Shown here: piece after piece, positions 8,238 through 16,899 of the stretch
How positions within the stretch are numbered: position 1 is the stretch's first letter
How the letters are laid out: the number at the start of each line of letters is the position of its first letter
Assembly: GCA_934131005.1 (NCBI GenBank)
Contig: CAKOYV010000003.1
Coordinates: forward strand, 42,857-106,856
DNA: 64,000 nucleotides
Reading direction: 5' to 3'
From: an uncultured Bacilli bacterium
GTDB lineage: Bacteria; Bacillota_I; Bacilli_A; RF39; UBA660
Made by a program: the position numbers and the translations under genes
Notes under the pieces: model-generated
What the model was told of the DNA's origin: nothing
Seen by the model: the letters and a program-made list of their open reading frames with translations, nothing else
Databases searched by the model: none

Positions 8238-8987
8238 TTATTTAGGAAAAGTTACTCTCTCCTGTGTTTTGGAATTAATTTTTAAAACTAACTTTATGGG
8301 AGCTAGTTTAGTTAATAATCGATTGATTTTCATGTTAGATGGAATAATAATTAATTTGTTATTCATAGTTTCATCGATTGCTAATTTGGCAGCATAACTT
8401 GCCGTTATGAGTGGGACATTAAAGTGTACTTGAGCAACTTCTAGAAAATTTGTATCAACGGGTCCTGGACAAAAGATGGAAATTTTTACTAGAGAATTCA
8501 TTTGTTTTAATTCTTCATAAATTGCTAAAGACAAGTTTAAGATATAAGCTTTAGTAGCATAATAAGTGGCCATATAGGGTCCGGGCATAAAGCCTGCCAT
8601 TGAAGCAACATTTAATATTCGGCCACTATTTTTTTCTACAAAATCTTGAAGGAATAGTTTGGTTAAGATATGGTAAGCTTTAATATTTACATTTATCATA
8701 TCTAATTCTTTATCAAGATTGGTTGCTGTAAAATTACCACTATCACCAAATCCAGCATTATTTATTAAGAAATCAATATGTTCTTTTTTTAATTTGTGGT
8801 ATAATTTATAACAATTTGATTCTTTGGATAAATCTAGAGCTATTATTGTTGCTTTTTTGTCTTTATATATTTCTTGTAATTTTTGATGATTTCTTGCAAC
8901 AACATATAATTCATGACCTAGGCTTAAAAGATAAAGTGCCATCTCTTTCCCCATGCCAGAAGTTGCACCTGTTATTAATACTTTCAT
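8238..8987 (-). CDS. Short-chain dehydrogenase/reductase (classical SDR)
   Basis: This 249-aa NAD(P)-dependent oxidoreductase has a Rossmann fold. The cofactor motif TGATSGMG is at residues 6-13, NNAG is near 76-79, the catalytic Ser129 is in NVASMAG, Tyr142 and Lys146 are in YYATK, and the PGPVDT loop follows the active site. These are all hallmarks of classical SDRs of the DltE/YqjQ type. The substrate cannot be told from sequence. The start ATG at 8987 follows AAAGGTGATCTA. The next gene upstream starts 16 nt away on the same strand, so the two may be co-transcribed. Confidence 0.85.
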   Translation of the reverse strand: MKVLITGATSGMGKEMALYLLSLGHELYVVARNHQKLQEIYKDKKATIIALDLSKESNCYKLYHKLKKEHIDFLINNAGFGDSGNFTATNLDKELDMINVNIKAYHILTKLFLQDFVEKNSGRILNVASMAGFMPGPYMATYYATKAYILNLSLAIYEELKQMNSLVKISIFCPGPVDTNFLEVAQVHFNVPLITASYAAKLAIDETMNNKLIIIPSNMKINRLLTKLAPIKLVLKINSKTQERVTFPK

Positions 8988-9002
8988 TAGATCACCTTTA
9001 AT

Positions 9003-9440
9003 TTATAAGTATGGTTTTAATAATTCAATGTTTTTTTGACCAAAATCTAATAATTCTTTGGCTAATTTTAAAATATCTTTGTCGGCATCGTCTTGGAATC
9101 TATCTATTTTTTTAGAAATATCTACATTACCCATGGTGAATCCTTTTGTTAACATATCTGCTATTCTAGCATCACTGTTATCTTTCATTAGTTCCATATT
9201 CATACCTAATTTAGACATTATATCTGTCATTATTCCTTTATCTTTAGGTTCTATTTTATTCTTTTTTATAAGTTTTTTGGCTTTTTTCAAAAATTCTTCA
9301 TAGTCTTTTAATTCTCCTTCAACTATTTTTTTGATTTTGTTATCTTTATTATTTAATATGTTTATTAAAGTTGTACAACTTTTTACTCCCATACTAGCAT
9401 TTTGATAAATATATTCTAATAATTCATTATTTTCATTCAA
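9003..9440 (-). CDS. Four-helix-bundle (ferritin-like) hypothetical protein
   Basis: This 145-aa protein is predicted to be almost entirely helical: four amphipathic helices with Lys/Glu-rich surfaces. Its layout resembles small ferritin-like or DUF2383-type bundles (an NASMGVKSC helix, KDYEEFLKKAKKLIKK, MSKLGMNMELM, DISKKIDRFQDDADKDILKLAK). I see no convincing di-iron Glu/His set. A TTG at 9440 is placed correctly after GAGGTGATAGAA. The GTG at 9449 belongs to the ribosome-binding site. It precedes the SDR gene on the same strand. Function is unknown. Confidence 0.5.
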   Translation of the reverse strand: MNENNELLEYIYQNASMGVKSCTTLINILNNKDNKIKKIVEGELKDYEEFLKKAKKLIKKNKIEPKDKGIMTDIMSKLGMNMELMKDNSDARIADMLTKGFTMGNVDISKKIDRFQDDADKDILKLAKELLDFGQKNIELLKPYL

Positions 9441-9486
9441 TTCTATCACCTCATATTTATTATTGGCAAATTATTAAAAAACATAC

Positions 9487-9522
9487 AAAAAAACTGTTGA
9501 TATTTTACATCAATCAGTTTCT
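9487..9522 (-). terminator. Terminator of the pfl operon
   Basis: On the minus strand AAACTGATTGAT pairs with ATCAACAGTTT and is followed by a T run. The pflA stop codon (TGA, 9512-9510) lies inside the stem. Confidence 0.8.
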
Positions 9523-10232
9523 TTATACATACTCATGAATTTTTTATATAATTTATCGCAGGCATCTTTATCCATTTCCTTCATATCTTTATAGGGATTA
9601 TATATACCTAATTCTTCATACTTTTCACTACCTAATTTATGATATGGTAAGAAATCAATTCTTTTTATATTATTAATTGTCTTTAGGGTTGTTATTAAAC
9701 TTTTTAAGTAAGCATCGTTATCCATAAGACCTGGTACTATTACTTGTCTTATCCAAACATCTACGCCACTTTTATTCATAGCTTTTATAAATTCAAGGCT
9801 ATCAGACATTTTGTGTCCAGTTAAGTTTTTATACTCTTCTTCATTAGTATGCTTTATATCAAATAAAACTAAGTCGGTATATTTTAGAATTTCTTCATAA
9901 TCGCCGTTACCTACACCAGCAGTATCAAGGGTGATATGAATATTTTCTTCTTTTAATATTTTGGCAACTTCTATTATAAATTTACTTTGTAATAATGGCT
10001 CTCCCCCGGAGAATGTAACACCACCATTATTACGGGCATAGTAATTTTTGTTACGAAGAATTTTTTTAGCTAATTCTTCTGGGGTATAGTTAGGGGTGCC
10101 CATATGCCACATTTCAGGATTATGACAATATTTGCACCTTAACTTACAGCCAGAAAGAAAGACTACAGTTCTTATTCCAGGGCCATCTACAAGGCCAAAT
10201 GTTTCAATTGAGTCTACTGCACCTTTTATCAT
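9510..10232 (-). CDS. pflA: Pyruvate formate-lyase activating enzyme (radical SAM)
   Basis: This 240-aa radical SAM enzyme installs the glycyl radical on pyruvate formate-lyase using S-adenosylmethionine and a [4Fe-4S] cluster. The cluster cysteines are Cys29, Cys33 and Cys36 in GCKLRCKYCHNP. The early GPGIR, GGEPLLQ and DIKH motifs match the activase family, and the length is normal. The start codon (10232-10230) directly follows the pflB stop, and its ribosome-binding site lies inside the last pflB codons, so translation is probably coupled. Stop and terminator overlap. Confidence 0.95.
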   Translation of the reverse strand: MIKGAVDSIETFGLVDGPGIRTVVFLSGCKLRCKYCHNPEMWHMGTPNYTPEELAKKILRNKNYYARNNGGVTFSGGEPLLQSKFIIEVAKILKEENIHITLDTAGVGNGDYEEILKYTDLVLFDIKHTNEEEYKNLTGHKMSDSLEFIKAMNKSGVDVWIRQVIVPGLMDNDAYLKSLITTLKTINNIKRIDFLPYHKLGSEKYEELGIYNPYKDMKEMDKDACDKLYKKFMSMYKETD

Positions 10233-12461
10233 TTACATCTTCTCGTGGAAAGTTCTAGCTATTACTTCTTCTTGTTGCTTTCTTGTTAGACGATTAAATC
10301 TTACAGCATATCCTGATACTCTGATAGTTAAAAGTGGATATTTATCAGGATTATTCATAGCATCAATTAAAGTTTCTCTTTTTAAGACATTAACATTTAA
10401 ATGATGAGCTCCTTGAGTGAAGTAACCATCTAATAGACCTACTAAGTTTTCTATTTGATTATCTAAATCCATGCCTAATGCTGTTGGAACGATAGAGAAT
10501 GTATTAGAAATTCCATCTTTGCAACAACATCCATAATCTAGTTTAGCAACAGAATTTAAGCTAGCGATAGCACCACTCTCATCACGACCATGCATTGGAT
10601 TTGCTCCTGGCGCGAATGGTACACCGGCTTTTCTGCCATCTGGTGTTGAACCTGTTTTAGAACCATATACAACATTAGAAGTTATTGTTAGAACTGATAG
10701 TGTTGGTTCTGCATCACGATAACATTTATGTTTTTTTAATTCACCAAAGATTTTAGCTAGTATTTCTTTAGCAATTGAATCTACTCTATCATCATCATTT
10801 CCGTATTTTGGATAATCGCCTATAATTTCAAAATCAGTAGTAATTCCATCTTCATTTCTAATTGGTTTTACTTTGGCATATTTGATTGCTGATAGAGAAT
10901 CTGCTGCTACAGAAAGTCCTGCTACACCATAAGCCATATAGCGATGAACATTTGTATCATGTAGAGCCATTTGTCCTGCTTCATAAGCATATTTATCATG
11001 CATATAATGAATAATATTCATAGCACTGCTATATATTTCAGCAACTCGCTCTAAAACTTTAAAATATGAAGCTTTTACTTTTTCATAATCTAGTACTTCA
11101 TCATCCATTTTTTCTATTCCTTTGATGACTAATTGATTTTTCATCTCATCAACACCACCATTAATTGAATATAATAGTGATTTTGCTAAATTACAACGTG
11201 CTCCAAAGAATTGCATATCTTTACCAACACGCATTGCAGATACACAGCAGGCAATAGCATAGTCATCTCCGTAAATTGGACGCATTAAATCATCTGATTC
11301 ATACTGAATTGCATCTGTTTGAATACTCATTTTAGCACAATATTTTTTCCAAGGTTCTGGTAATTTAGTGCTCCATAATACGGTCATATTAGGTTCTGGT
11401 GCTGGATCTAAATTAGTTAGGGTGTTTAAGATACGATATGATGTTTTAGTTACCATACTGCTACCTGATGTATTAACACCACCAATAGAACATGTAACCC
11501 AAGTTGGATCACCTGAGAATAATTCATCATATTCTGGAGTTCTTAAATGTCTTGCTAATCTTAGTTTAATGATAAATTGGTCAATTAATTCTTGAGCCTC
11601 TTCTTCGGTAATTACTTTATTTTTTAAATCTCTTTCAATATAGATATCTAAGAAAGCATCTACTCTACCAAGACTCATAGCAGCACCATTATTTTCTTTT
11701 ATAGCGGCTAAATAACCAAAATATGTCCATTGAACAGCTTCTTTAGCGTTACGGGCAGGTTTGCTTATATCATAACCATACTTTAGAGCCATTTGTTTTA
11801 TTTGGTCAAGAGCTCTATATTGCATAGATATCTCTTCTCTTAATCTAATAAGATTATCAGTCATTTTACCTGTTTTTTTAATCCAATCGTGCTTCTTTTG
11901 TTCCATTAGGTAGTCTATTCCATATAAAGCAACACGACGGTAGTCACCTATAATTCTTCCACGGCCATAAGCATCTGGTAGTCCTGTTAATAATCCTACG
12001 TGTCTTGCAGCTCTAATATCTTCTGTGTAAGCATCAAAAACACCTTGATTATGACTTTTTCTAAATTCATTAAAGTATTTATCTACTGTCGGATTTAATT
12101 TATAACCATATGCTTCTAATTCTTGATAAACCATACGTATTCCGCCATAAGGATTTACCATTCTTTTTAGAGGTGCATCTGTTTGTAGTCCAACAATTAC
12201 TTCATTATCTTTATCAATATATCCAGCATCAAAATTATTAATACCTGACATATGATCTACATCAATATCTAAAACATGACGTTTTAATTCTTCTTTTAAT
12301 AATTCAGTGCATCTTCCCCATACTTTATCGGTTTTCTTAGTTGTTTTTTGTAAGAAAGATTCATCGCCAGTATATGATGTATAGTTATTTTGAATAAAGT
12401 CTTTTACATCTATTCTGTTACACCAATTTCCTCCTTTAAATCCTTTCCATTGTTCTTTCAT
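10233..12461 (-). CDS. pflB: Formate C-acetyltransferase (pyruvate formate-lyase)
   Basis: This 742-aa glycyl radical enzyme converts pyruvate and CoA to acetyl-CoA and formate, a central step of anaerobic fermentation. The adjacent active-site cysteines are Cys405-Cys406 (IACCVSAM), and the radical glycine is Gly717 in [10 protein letters not shown], 25 residues from the C-terminus. Near the substrate pocket is [10 protein letters not shown]. The length matches the family. The start has a strong AGGAGGATG ribosome-binding site. It forms an operon with pflA. The product would be rapidly destroyed by oxygen, consistent with a strict anaerobe. Confidence 0.96.
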   Translation of the reverse strand: MKEQWKGFKGGNWCNRIDVKDFIQNNYTSYTGDESFLQKTTKKTDKVWGRCTELLKEELKRHVLDIDVDHMSGINNFDAGYIDKDNEVIVGLQTDAPLKRMVNPYGGIRMVYQELEAYGYKLNPTVDKYFNEFRKSHNQGVFDAYTEDIRAARHVGLLTGLPDAYGRGRIIGDYRRVALYGIDYLMEQKKHDWIKKTGKMTDNLIRLREEISMQYRALDQIKQMALKYGYDISKPARNAKEAVQWTYFGYLAAIKENNGAAMSLGRVDAFLDIYIERDLKNKVITEEEAQELIDQFIIKLRLARHLRTPEYDELFSGDPTWVTCSIGGVNTSGSSMVTKTSYRILNTLTNLDPAPEPNMTVLWSTKLPEPWKKYCAKMSIQTDAIQYESDDLMRPIYGDDYAIACCVSAMRVGKDMQFFGARCNLAKSLLYSINGGVDEMKNQLVIKGIEKMDDEVLDYEKVKASYFKVLERVAEIYSSAMNIIHYMHDKYAYEAGQMALHDTNVHRYMAYGVAGLSVAADSLSAIKYAKVKPIRNEDGITTDFEIIGDYPKYGNDDDRVDSIAKEILAKIFGELKKHKCYRDAEPTLSVLTITSNVVYGSKTGSTPDGRKAGVPFAPGANPMHGRDESGAIASLNSVAKLDYGCCCKDGISNTFSIVPTALGMDLDNQIENLVGLLDGYFTQGAHHLNVNVLKRETLIDAMNNPDKYPLLTIRVSGYAVRFNRLTRKQQEEVIARTFHEKM

Positions 12462-12503
12462 TTTATATCATCCTCCTACTTTAATTATTTTAACACAAAA
12501 TGG

Positions 12504-12535
12504 TAAAAAAAATAACTATTAAATTTATAGTTATT
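12504..12535 (-). terminator. Terminator after the HPt gene
   Basis: On the minus strand AATAACTAT (12535-12527) pairs with ATAGTTATT (12519-12511), then a run of T. It separates the HPt gene from pflB. Confidence 0.8.
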
Positions 12536-12552
12536 AATTTTTTACATTCTAT

Positions 12553-12912
12553 TTACACACCTAAATACTCTTTTACAACTTTTATAATTCTATTTGCCTC
12601 GCTTATCAAGTCATCATAATTTTCATTAACATAATTTATATCATTAGCTTGGCTTTTTAATTGGTGATTTAAAGATAATTCTGCCAATTTAGTGAATCCT
12701 AAATATTTACTGTCTCCCTTCATAGCATGAACTAATATGGCATAATTTTCCATATCTTCTTTCTCTTTGTATTCTTCTATTTTAGGTAATCTAGTAGATG
12801 ACTCTTCTAAAAAATCGGCAAGAGTATCGTTATACATTTCAATATCACCTAATAATTCTATACCACTATCTACATCTATTTTGTTATCTTTTAAAAAGTT
12901 TATATCTTTCAT
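12553..12912 (-). CDS. Stand-alone histidine phosphotransfer (HPt) protein
   Basis: This 119-aa protein matches an HPt domain over its whole length. The phospho-accepting residue is probably His62 in VHAMKGDSKYLGF, which fits the HxLKG pattern of four-helix HPt domains. HPt proteins carry phosphate between a receiver domain and another receiver or kinase. No histidine kinase or response regulator is encoded nearby, so its partners are elsewhere. It is monocistronic, with its own terminator and a ribosome-binding site AGAAAGGATTAA. Confidence 0.75.
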   Translation of the reverse strand: MKDINFLKDNKIDVDSGIELLGDIEMYNDTLADFLEESSTRLPKIEEYKEKEDMENYAILVHAMKGDSKYLGFTKLAELSLNHQLKSQANDINYVNENYDDLISEANRIIKVVKEYLGV

Positions 12913-12987
12913 ATTATTAATCCTTTCTTATAAATAATACTTTTTCTAAAATAAAACTTAAGTTTTTTAATTAATACTTATAATTAT

Positions 12988-13644
12988 TTAATCAAGTATA
13001 TTTACCTGTTTACTTAAAGCTTCTTTTGCTGCTTCTTGCTCAGCTTGTTTTTTACTACTACCTGAACCTGTTCCCATAACAATATCATCAACTTTAACTT
13101 GACAAATAAATGTTTTATCATGAGCTGGTCCCTTCTCACCTATTATTTCATAGATGACACTTTTTTTGACTGTTTGAACTAATTCTTGTAATTCAGATTT
13201 ATAATCACGTAAGAAATCTACGCCTTCATCTATATATTTTACAATAATATCTAAAACCATTTTATTAACAAACATAAAACCTTGATCTAAATAAATTGCC
13301 CCAACAAAAGATTCGAAAACATCTGCCATAATGGCTGTGTTAGCTTTTTCTTCACCACTTCCTAGTAATATATATTTATCGAATCCTAGTTCTCTTGAAT
13401 AAGTAGCACAGGCTATTTCGCAAACATAACTAGCACGCATCTTAGTCATTGTTCCCTCTTCTAAGTGTTTTTCATTATACAAATAATCACTAATAATTAG
13501 TTCTAAAACAGCATCTCCTAAAAATTCTAGTCTCTCATAACTTGCACACTCAGCATGTTCATTACTATATGATGTATGTGTAAAAGCTGTTTTATACAAA
13601 TTTTCATCTTTAACGTTTATATTTAATTTTTTAAATATGTCCAT
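12988..13644 (-). CDS. rnc: Ribonuclease III
   Basis: This 218-aa double-stranded RNA endonuclease processes rRNA precursors and structured mRNAs. The catalytic domain carries the signature ERLEFLGDAVLEL (residues 38-50) with the acidic Mg2+ ligands, and a second acidic patch in ADVFESFVGAIYLDQG. The last 65 residues are a double-stranded RNA-binding domain ending GSGSSKKQAEQEAAKEAL. Start with AAGGGAGGTAATT. It is divergent from the ZnuA-like gene. The usual neighbours smc and ftsY are absent. Confidence 0.95.
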   Translation of the reverse strand: MDIFKKLNINVKDENLYKTAFTHTSYSNEHAECASYERLEFLGDAVLELIISDYLYNEKHLEEGTMTKMRASYVCEIACATYSRELGFDKYILLGSGEEKANTAIMADVFESFVGAIYLDQGFMFVNKMVLDIIVKYIDEGVDFLRDYKSELQELVQTVKKSVIYEIIGEKGPAHDKTFICQVKVDDIVMGTGSGSSKKQAEQEAAKEALSKQVNILD

Positions 13645-13724
13645 AATTACCTCCCTTAATCATTTACAAGTCTGATATAATTATAGCACCTTTTTTATTT
13701 TTTTTGGTATTTATTTTGTATGTG

Positions 13725-13753
13725 TTTACAAATTGTTTAAAATATTGTAAAAT
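13725..13753 (+). promoter_or_regulatory. Sigma-A-type promoter of the ZnuA-like gene
   Basis: TTTACA (13725-13730), a 17-nt spacer and TAAAAT (13748-13753) lie upstream of the lipoprotein gene starting at 13787. Confidence 0.55.
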
Positions 13754-13786
13754 TATATTTATATAGATAGGAGATAGCGATTTGAA

Positions 13787-14653
13787 ATGAAGGTTATTAA
13801 AAGGTTATTGTTGGTTAGTTTTATTTGTTTTTTTGTCTGTGGGTGTGATATAAAGAATGATAATATGAAGGATATTAATATTTATACTACAACCTACCCG
13901 ATTAATTATTTAATTAAATCACTTTATGGGGATTATTCAAAAATTTATAGTATTTACCCAAATGGAGTTAATTTAGAAGAATATAAAATATCTGATCGTA
14001 AAATACTTGAATATAGTAAGAGTGACTTATTTGTATTTAATAGTCTAGATAAAGATAGAGAGTATGCGGTTAAGATGATTAATAAGAATTCTTCATTAAA
14101 GGTTATTGATGTTTCTACGGGAATGGATTTTGAAAATTCTGTTGAAGAATTATGGTTAAATCCTTATAATTATTTGATGATGGCTGAGAATATAAAAAAT
14201 GGACTTAGTGAATATATTAAAAATCCTTATCAAGTAGAAGAAATTGATAAAAATTATAAAACACTTGAGTATAATATTTCAAAAATAGATGCTGATTTAA
14301 CGGAAAGTATTAGTAGTGCTAAATATAAGACAATAGTTGTTGATAATGATTTATTTAATTATTTAAATAAATACGGCTTAAAAGTTATTTCATTAGAAGA
14401 TAATGATAATTTAAGTCAATCTAAAATTGAAGAAGTTAAAAAATTAATTAGTAGTAATAATATAAAATATATATATACAACAAAGGATACTAGTAATTCT
14501 TATGTTAATAATTTAGTTAAACAAACTGGTGTTGAGTTGGTTCCTATTAATACTATGTATAGTATAGATGGTGGTATTACTAATACTAATGATGATTATT
14601 TAACTATTATGAAGAGTAATATTAATTTAATTGAAAAGGAATTATATAAATAG
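13787..14653 (+). CDS. ZnuA-like (cluster A-I) solute-binding lipoprotein lacking metal ligands
   Basis: This 288-aa lipoprotein (lipobox VCGC, Cys20) has the fold of zinc/manganese-binding proteins: an N-terminal domain starting INIYTTTYPINYLIKSL, a long linking helix and a C-terminal domain. The residues that normally bind metal seem replaced. The first His site reads NLEEYKIS (62-69), the second ELWLNPYN (121-128, where DPHxWLDP is usual), the third DNDLF instead of HDAF, and the fourth NTMYS instead of an Asp. No ABC permease or ATPase gene is adjacent. It may bind a different ligand or act structurally. The gene is monocistronic with its own promoter and terminator. Confidence 0.72.
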   Translation: MKVIKRLLLVSFICFFVCGCDIKNDNMKDINIYTTTYPINYLIKSLYGDYSKIYSIYPNGVNLEEYKISDRKILEYSKSDLFVFNSLDKDREYAVKMINKNSSLKVIDVSTGMDFENSVEELWLNPYNYLMMAENIKNGLSEYIKNPYQVEEIDKNYKTLEYNISKIDADLTESISSAKYKTIVVDNDLFNYLNKYGLKVISLEDNDNLSQSKIEEVKKLISSNNIKYIYTTKDTSNSYVNNLVKQTGVELVPINTMYSIDGGITNTNDDYLTIMKSNINLIEKELYK

Positions 14654-14661
14654 TAAAACTT

Positions 14662-14692
14662 ACTATCAACTAATTATGTTGATAGTTTTTTT
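14662..14692 (+). terminator. Terminator of the ZnuA-like gene
   Basis: A 9-bp stem ACTATCAAC / GTTGATAGT (14662-14670, 14678-14686) is followed by six T. Confidence 0.88.
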
Positions 14693-14722
14693 ATGCCCAA
14701 ATAACAGGATTTAATAATATAA

Positions 14723-14746
14723 GAAAAAAACTAGCAAAAGCTAGTT
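14723..14746 (-). terminator. Terminator of the Bax inhibitor-1 gene
   Basis: On the minus strand AACTAGC (14746-14740) pairs with GCTAGTT (14735-14729), then T7. The stop codon at 14745 overlaps the stem. Confidence 0.85.
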
Positions 14747-15386
14747 AATCTCTATCTTTACCAAATATTCTTAATAAATTAATAAAGATATTAATAAAGT
14801 CTAAATATAATTGGAATGCTCCCATTATGGCATAATTATCACTTGATGTATATTCTGATAGTCTAATAATTTTTTGGACATCATAAGCAACATATATAAC
14901 AAAAATTATAATTGATATTGCACATAATGCTAAATCAAGAGTATTATTCATTAAGAATATATTAACTATTGATAGTATTATTATTGATAATAGTGCTATG
15001 AATATATATATACTTAATTTACTAAGATCTAGTTTTAATATTCTTCCTAGATATGAGAAGAGGAAGAATATTATAGCAGTTGCTAAGAAAATATAGATAA
15101 TACTACTTATTTGATATACTAGAAAAATTGATGCAAATGTTAAGCCTGTTGTTATGGTATAACCAAAATATAAGAGGCTTGCAGTGGTTGTTGATATTTT
15201 ATCTAATCGATAAGATAGCATAATTGCTAAGACAAATTCTATGATTATGATAATCCACATAGTTGATGAACTATAGACTATTCTAAGTAGTGCCTCACTA
15301 GTACTAGCTGCATATGCTGTTAAGAATGTTACTAATAATCCTGCTCCAAAAAATTTAAATACTTTGCTTATAAATTCATTATTCAT
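14745..15386 (-). CDS. Bax inhibitor-1/YccA (LFG/TMBIM) family membrane protein
   Basis: This 213-aa protein has seven predicted helices. Family traits are the central GYTITTGLTFASIFLVY segment, a late YVAYDVQKI and the closing GAFQLYLDFINIFINLLRIFG, which hold the conserved Asp residues of the BsYetJ-type calcium leak. Members are pH-sensitive Ca2+-conducting proteins in bacteria. The role here is inferred from the family. The start ATG follows TTGGAGATGAAATAA. It lies 30 nt downstream of the VanY-type gene but has its own terminator, so it may be the last gene of a run extending back to gpmI. Confidence 0.85.
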   Translation of the reverse strand: MNNEFISKVFKFFGAGLLVTFLTAYAASTSEALLRIVYSSSTMWIIIIIEFVLAIMLSYRLDKISTTTASLLYFGYTITTGLTFASIFLVYQISSIIYIFLATAIIFFLFSYLGRILKLDLSKLSIYIFIALLSIIILSIVNIFLMNNTLDLALCAISIIIFVIYVAYDVQKIIRLSEYTSSDNYAIMGAFQLYLDFINIFINLLRIFGKDRD

Positions 15387-15416
15387 ATTATTTCATCTCC
15401 AATCTTATTTGTTAGT

Positions 15417-16250
15417 TTAATATTTGCTACTTAGGCCATAGTAGCCTTCTAATGATAACCAATCACCATTATTATAAAGTTTTTTGGCTAGTTCTTTACC
15501 GACATATCTTAGGTGCCATGATTCATATTGATATCCAGTCTCTGATTCACGACCTTTAGGAAATCTAATAGTAAATCCATAAAGATAAGCATTTTCATTT
15601 ACCCATTTTCCTTCATTAGTATTCGCAAATGAGTCATTTACACTATTTAAATCAAAGCACAATCCTGATTGATGTTCAGAGTAGCCAGGACGAGCTGAAT
15701 AAGTATCAGCGGCATCCTTACCATCTTGAGCTGAATAGTTATCATATAATTTTTTTTGACTATTATAACCACGATAACCACTTGAAATATAAATATTTAA
15801 ACCTAAACTTTTGGCATCACTTTGCATTAGATTAAAAGATTCCATAGCATCTTTATCAATACACGTTGGACACCAATCGGTAGTTATTTGTTTATAGGGA
15901 TTACTTGGTTTATAGTCACTTGGTAAGCCATAAGTTTTATTAACTATTAAATTGCCATCAACGGTCGCAAGGCCTGATTTTATAATAAGTTTTTTACCAT
16001 TAGATGTTTCATACTCTCCGTCGGTTAATTTGCTTGCTTCTTCTGATGTGCTTGGAGCCTTAGGAAGTGTTTCTTTTTTTGGGGTTTCTTCTTTTGAAGT
16101 TGTGGTTGTCTTCTCTTTTACGTTATCAGTAGTTGATTTATTTTTTTTCTGTAGATTCATAATTAAAAATATACCTCCTACTAATATAATAATTAATATT
16201 AGACTAATTATGACTTTAACCCATCTTTTTAATCTTCTTTTTCGGCGCAT
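15417..16250 (-). CDS. VanY-type D-alanyl-D-alanine carboxypeptidase (peptidase M15B), membrane-anchored
   Basis: This 277-aa protein has a basic N-terminus, a signal-anchor helix (VIISLILIIILVGGIFLIM), a Thr/Lys/Glu-rich spacer and a C-terminal zinc peptidase domain that trims terminal D-Ala from peptidoglycan stem peptides. Zinc ligands are visible in SEHQSGLCFDL (SxHxxGxxxD) and ESWHLRYVG (ExxH), with SSGYRGYNSQ earlier. The preferred start is ATG 16250, spaced after TTGGAGGTGAATAAA. The TTG at 16265 is part of that site. It lies 1 nt downstream of the NUDIX gene and is probably co-transcribed with it. Confidence 0.9.
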   Translation of the reverse strand: MRRKRRLKRWVKVIISLILIIILVGGIFLIMNLQKKNKSTTDNVKEKTTTTSKEETPKKETLPKAPSTSEEASKLTDGEYETSNGKKLIIKSGLATVDGNLIVNKTYGLPSDYKPSNPYKQITTDWCPTCIDKDAMESFNLMQSDAKSLGLNIYISSGYRGYNSQKKLYDNYSAQDGKDAADTYSARPGYSEHQSGLCFDLNSVNDSFANTNEGKWVNENAYLYGFTIRFPKGRESETGYQYESWHLRYVGKELAKKLYNNGDWLSLEGYYGLSSKY

Positions 16251-16251
16251 T

Positions 16252-16899
16252 TTATTCACCTCCAACTATTTCTAATAGAGAATTATTTTGTAAATATTCT
16301 AGTGTTCTATAATATGCAAGACGTGCAGTTGCATCTAGGATGTAATTATTATCTAATAAATATTTGAATTCTTTGATGCTAACTTCAATGTAATGAACGT
16401 ACTCATCTTCATCTAGATTTTGGGTTGATACTTTTTGACAATTTGTTGCTACGGCAATGGATATTTTTTCACCACTGTATCCTAGTGATGGGTAGTAACC
16501 ATCGATTATTACAACATTATCAGGAACATAGCCAGTTTCTTCTAATAATTCTCTTCTAGCAGCTTCTGCTTCACTTTCGCCTTTTTCAATATATCCTGCT
16601 GGTAATTCTATATCTATTTTTCTTGGTGTTGGTAATGGTGTTCGGGGTTGAATTACTAATAATATCTTTTTTTCTTTTGTTATAGCAAATATGGCTGTTG
16701 CATTAGCACTTCCTACTTGTCTTACAACACTTTCTCTTCTGATGGTTGCTCCATTATTTAGTTTATAATGACCTACTTTAAATTTTAGAAATGATGTGTT
16801 AGATTCTACATCTTCTTCATCATATTCAATTACTTTTAAGGAATCCATTAAAGATTCTATATTATTAATTAATTCACTATCTATCTTTCTATCTTTCAA
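16252..16899 (-). CDS. NUDIX hydrolase, ADP-ribose pyrophosphatase type
   Basis: This 215-aa protein carries a full Nudix box, starting at GYIEKGESEAEAARREL and ending EETGY, matching Gx5Ex7REUxEExGU. The preceding ELPAG and following segments match ADP-ribose pyrophosphatases (NudF-like) that cleave ADP-ribose to AMP and ribose 5-phosphate. The start is TTG at 16899, inside the end of gpmI (11-nt overlap), with a weak GGAAATGA ribosome-binding site, so translation is probably coupled to gpmI. The substrate is inferred from the family. Confidence 0.85.
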   Translation of the reverse strand: MKDRKIDSELINNIESLMDSLKVIEYDEEDVESNTSFLKFKVGHYKLNNGATIRRESVVRQVGSANATAIFAITKEKKILLVIQPRTPLPTPRKIDIELPAGYIEKGESEAEAARRELLEETGYVPDNVVIIDGYYPSLGYSGEKISIAVATNCQKVSTQNLDEDEYVHYIEVSIKEFKYLLDNNYILDATARLAYYRTLEYLQNNSLLEIVGGE

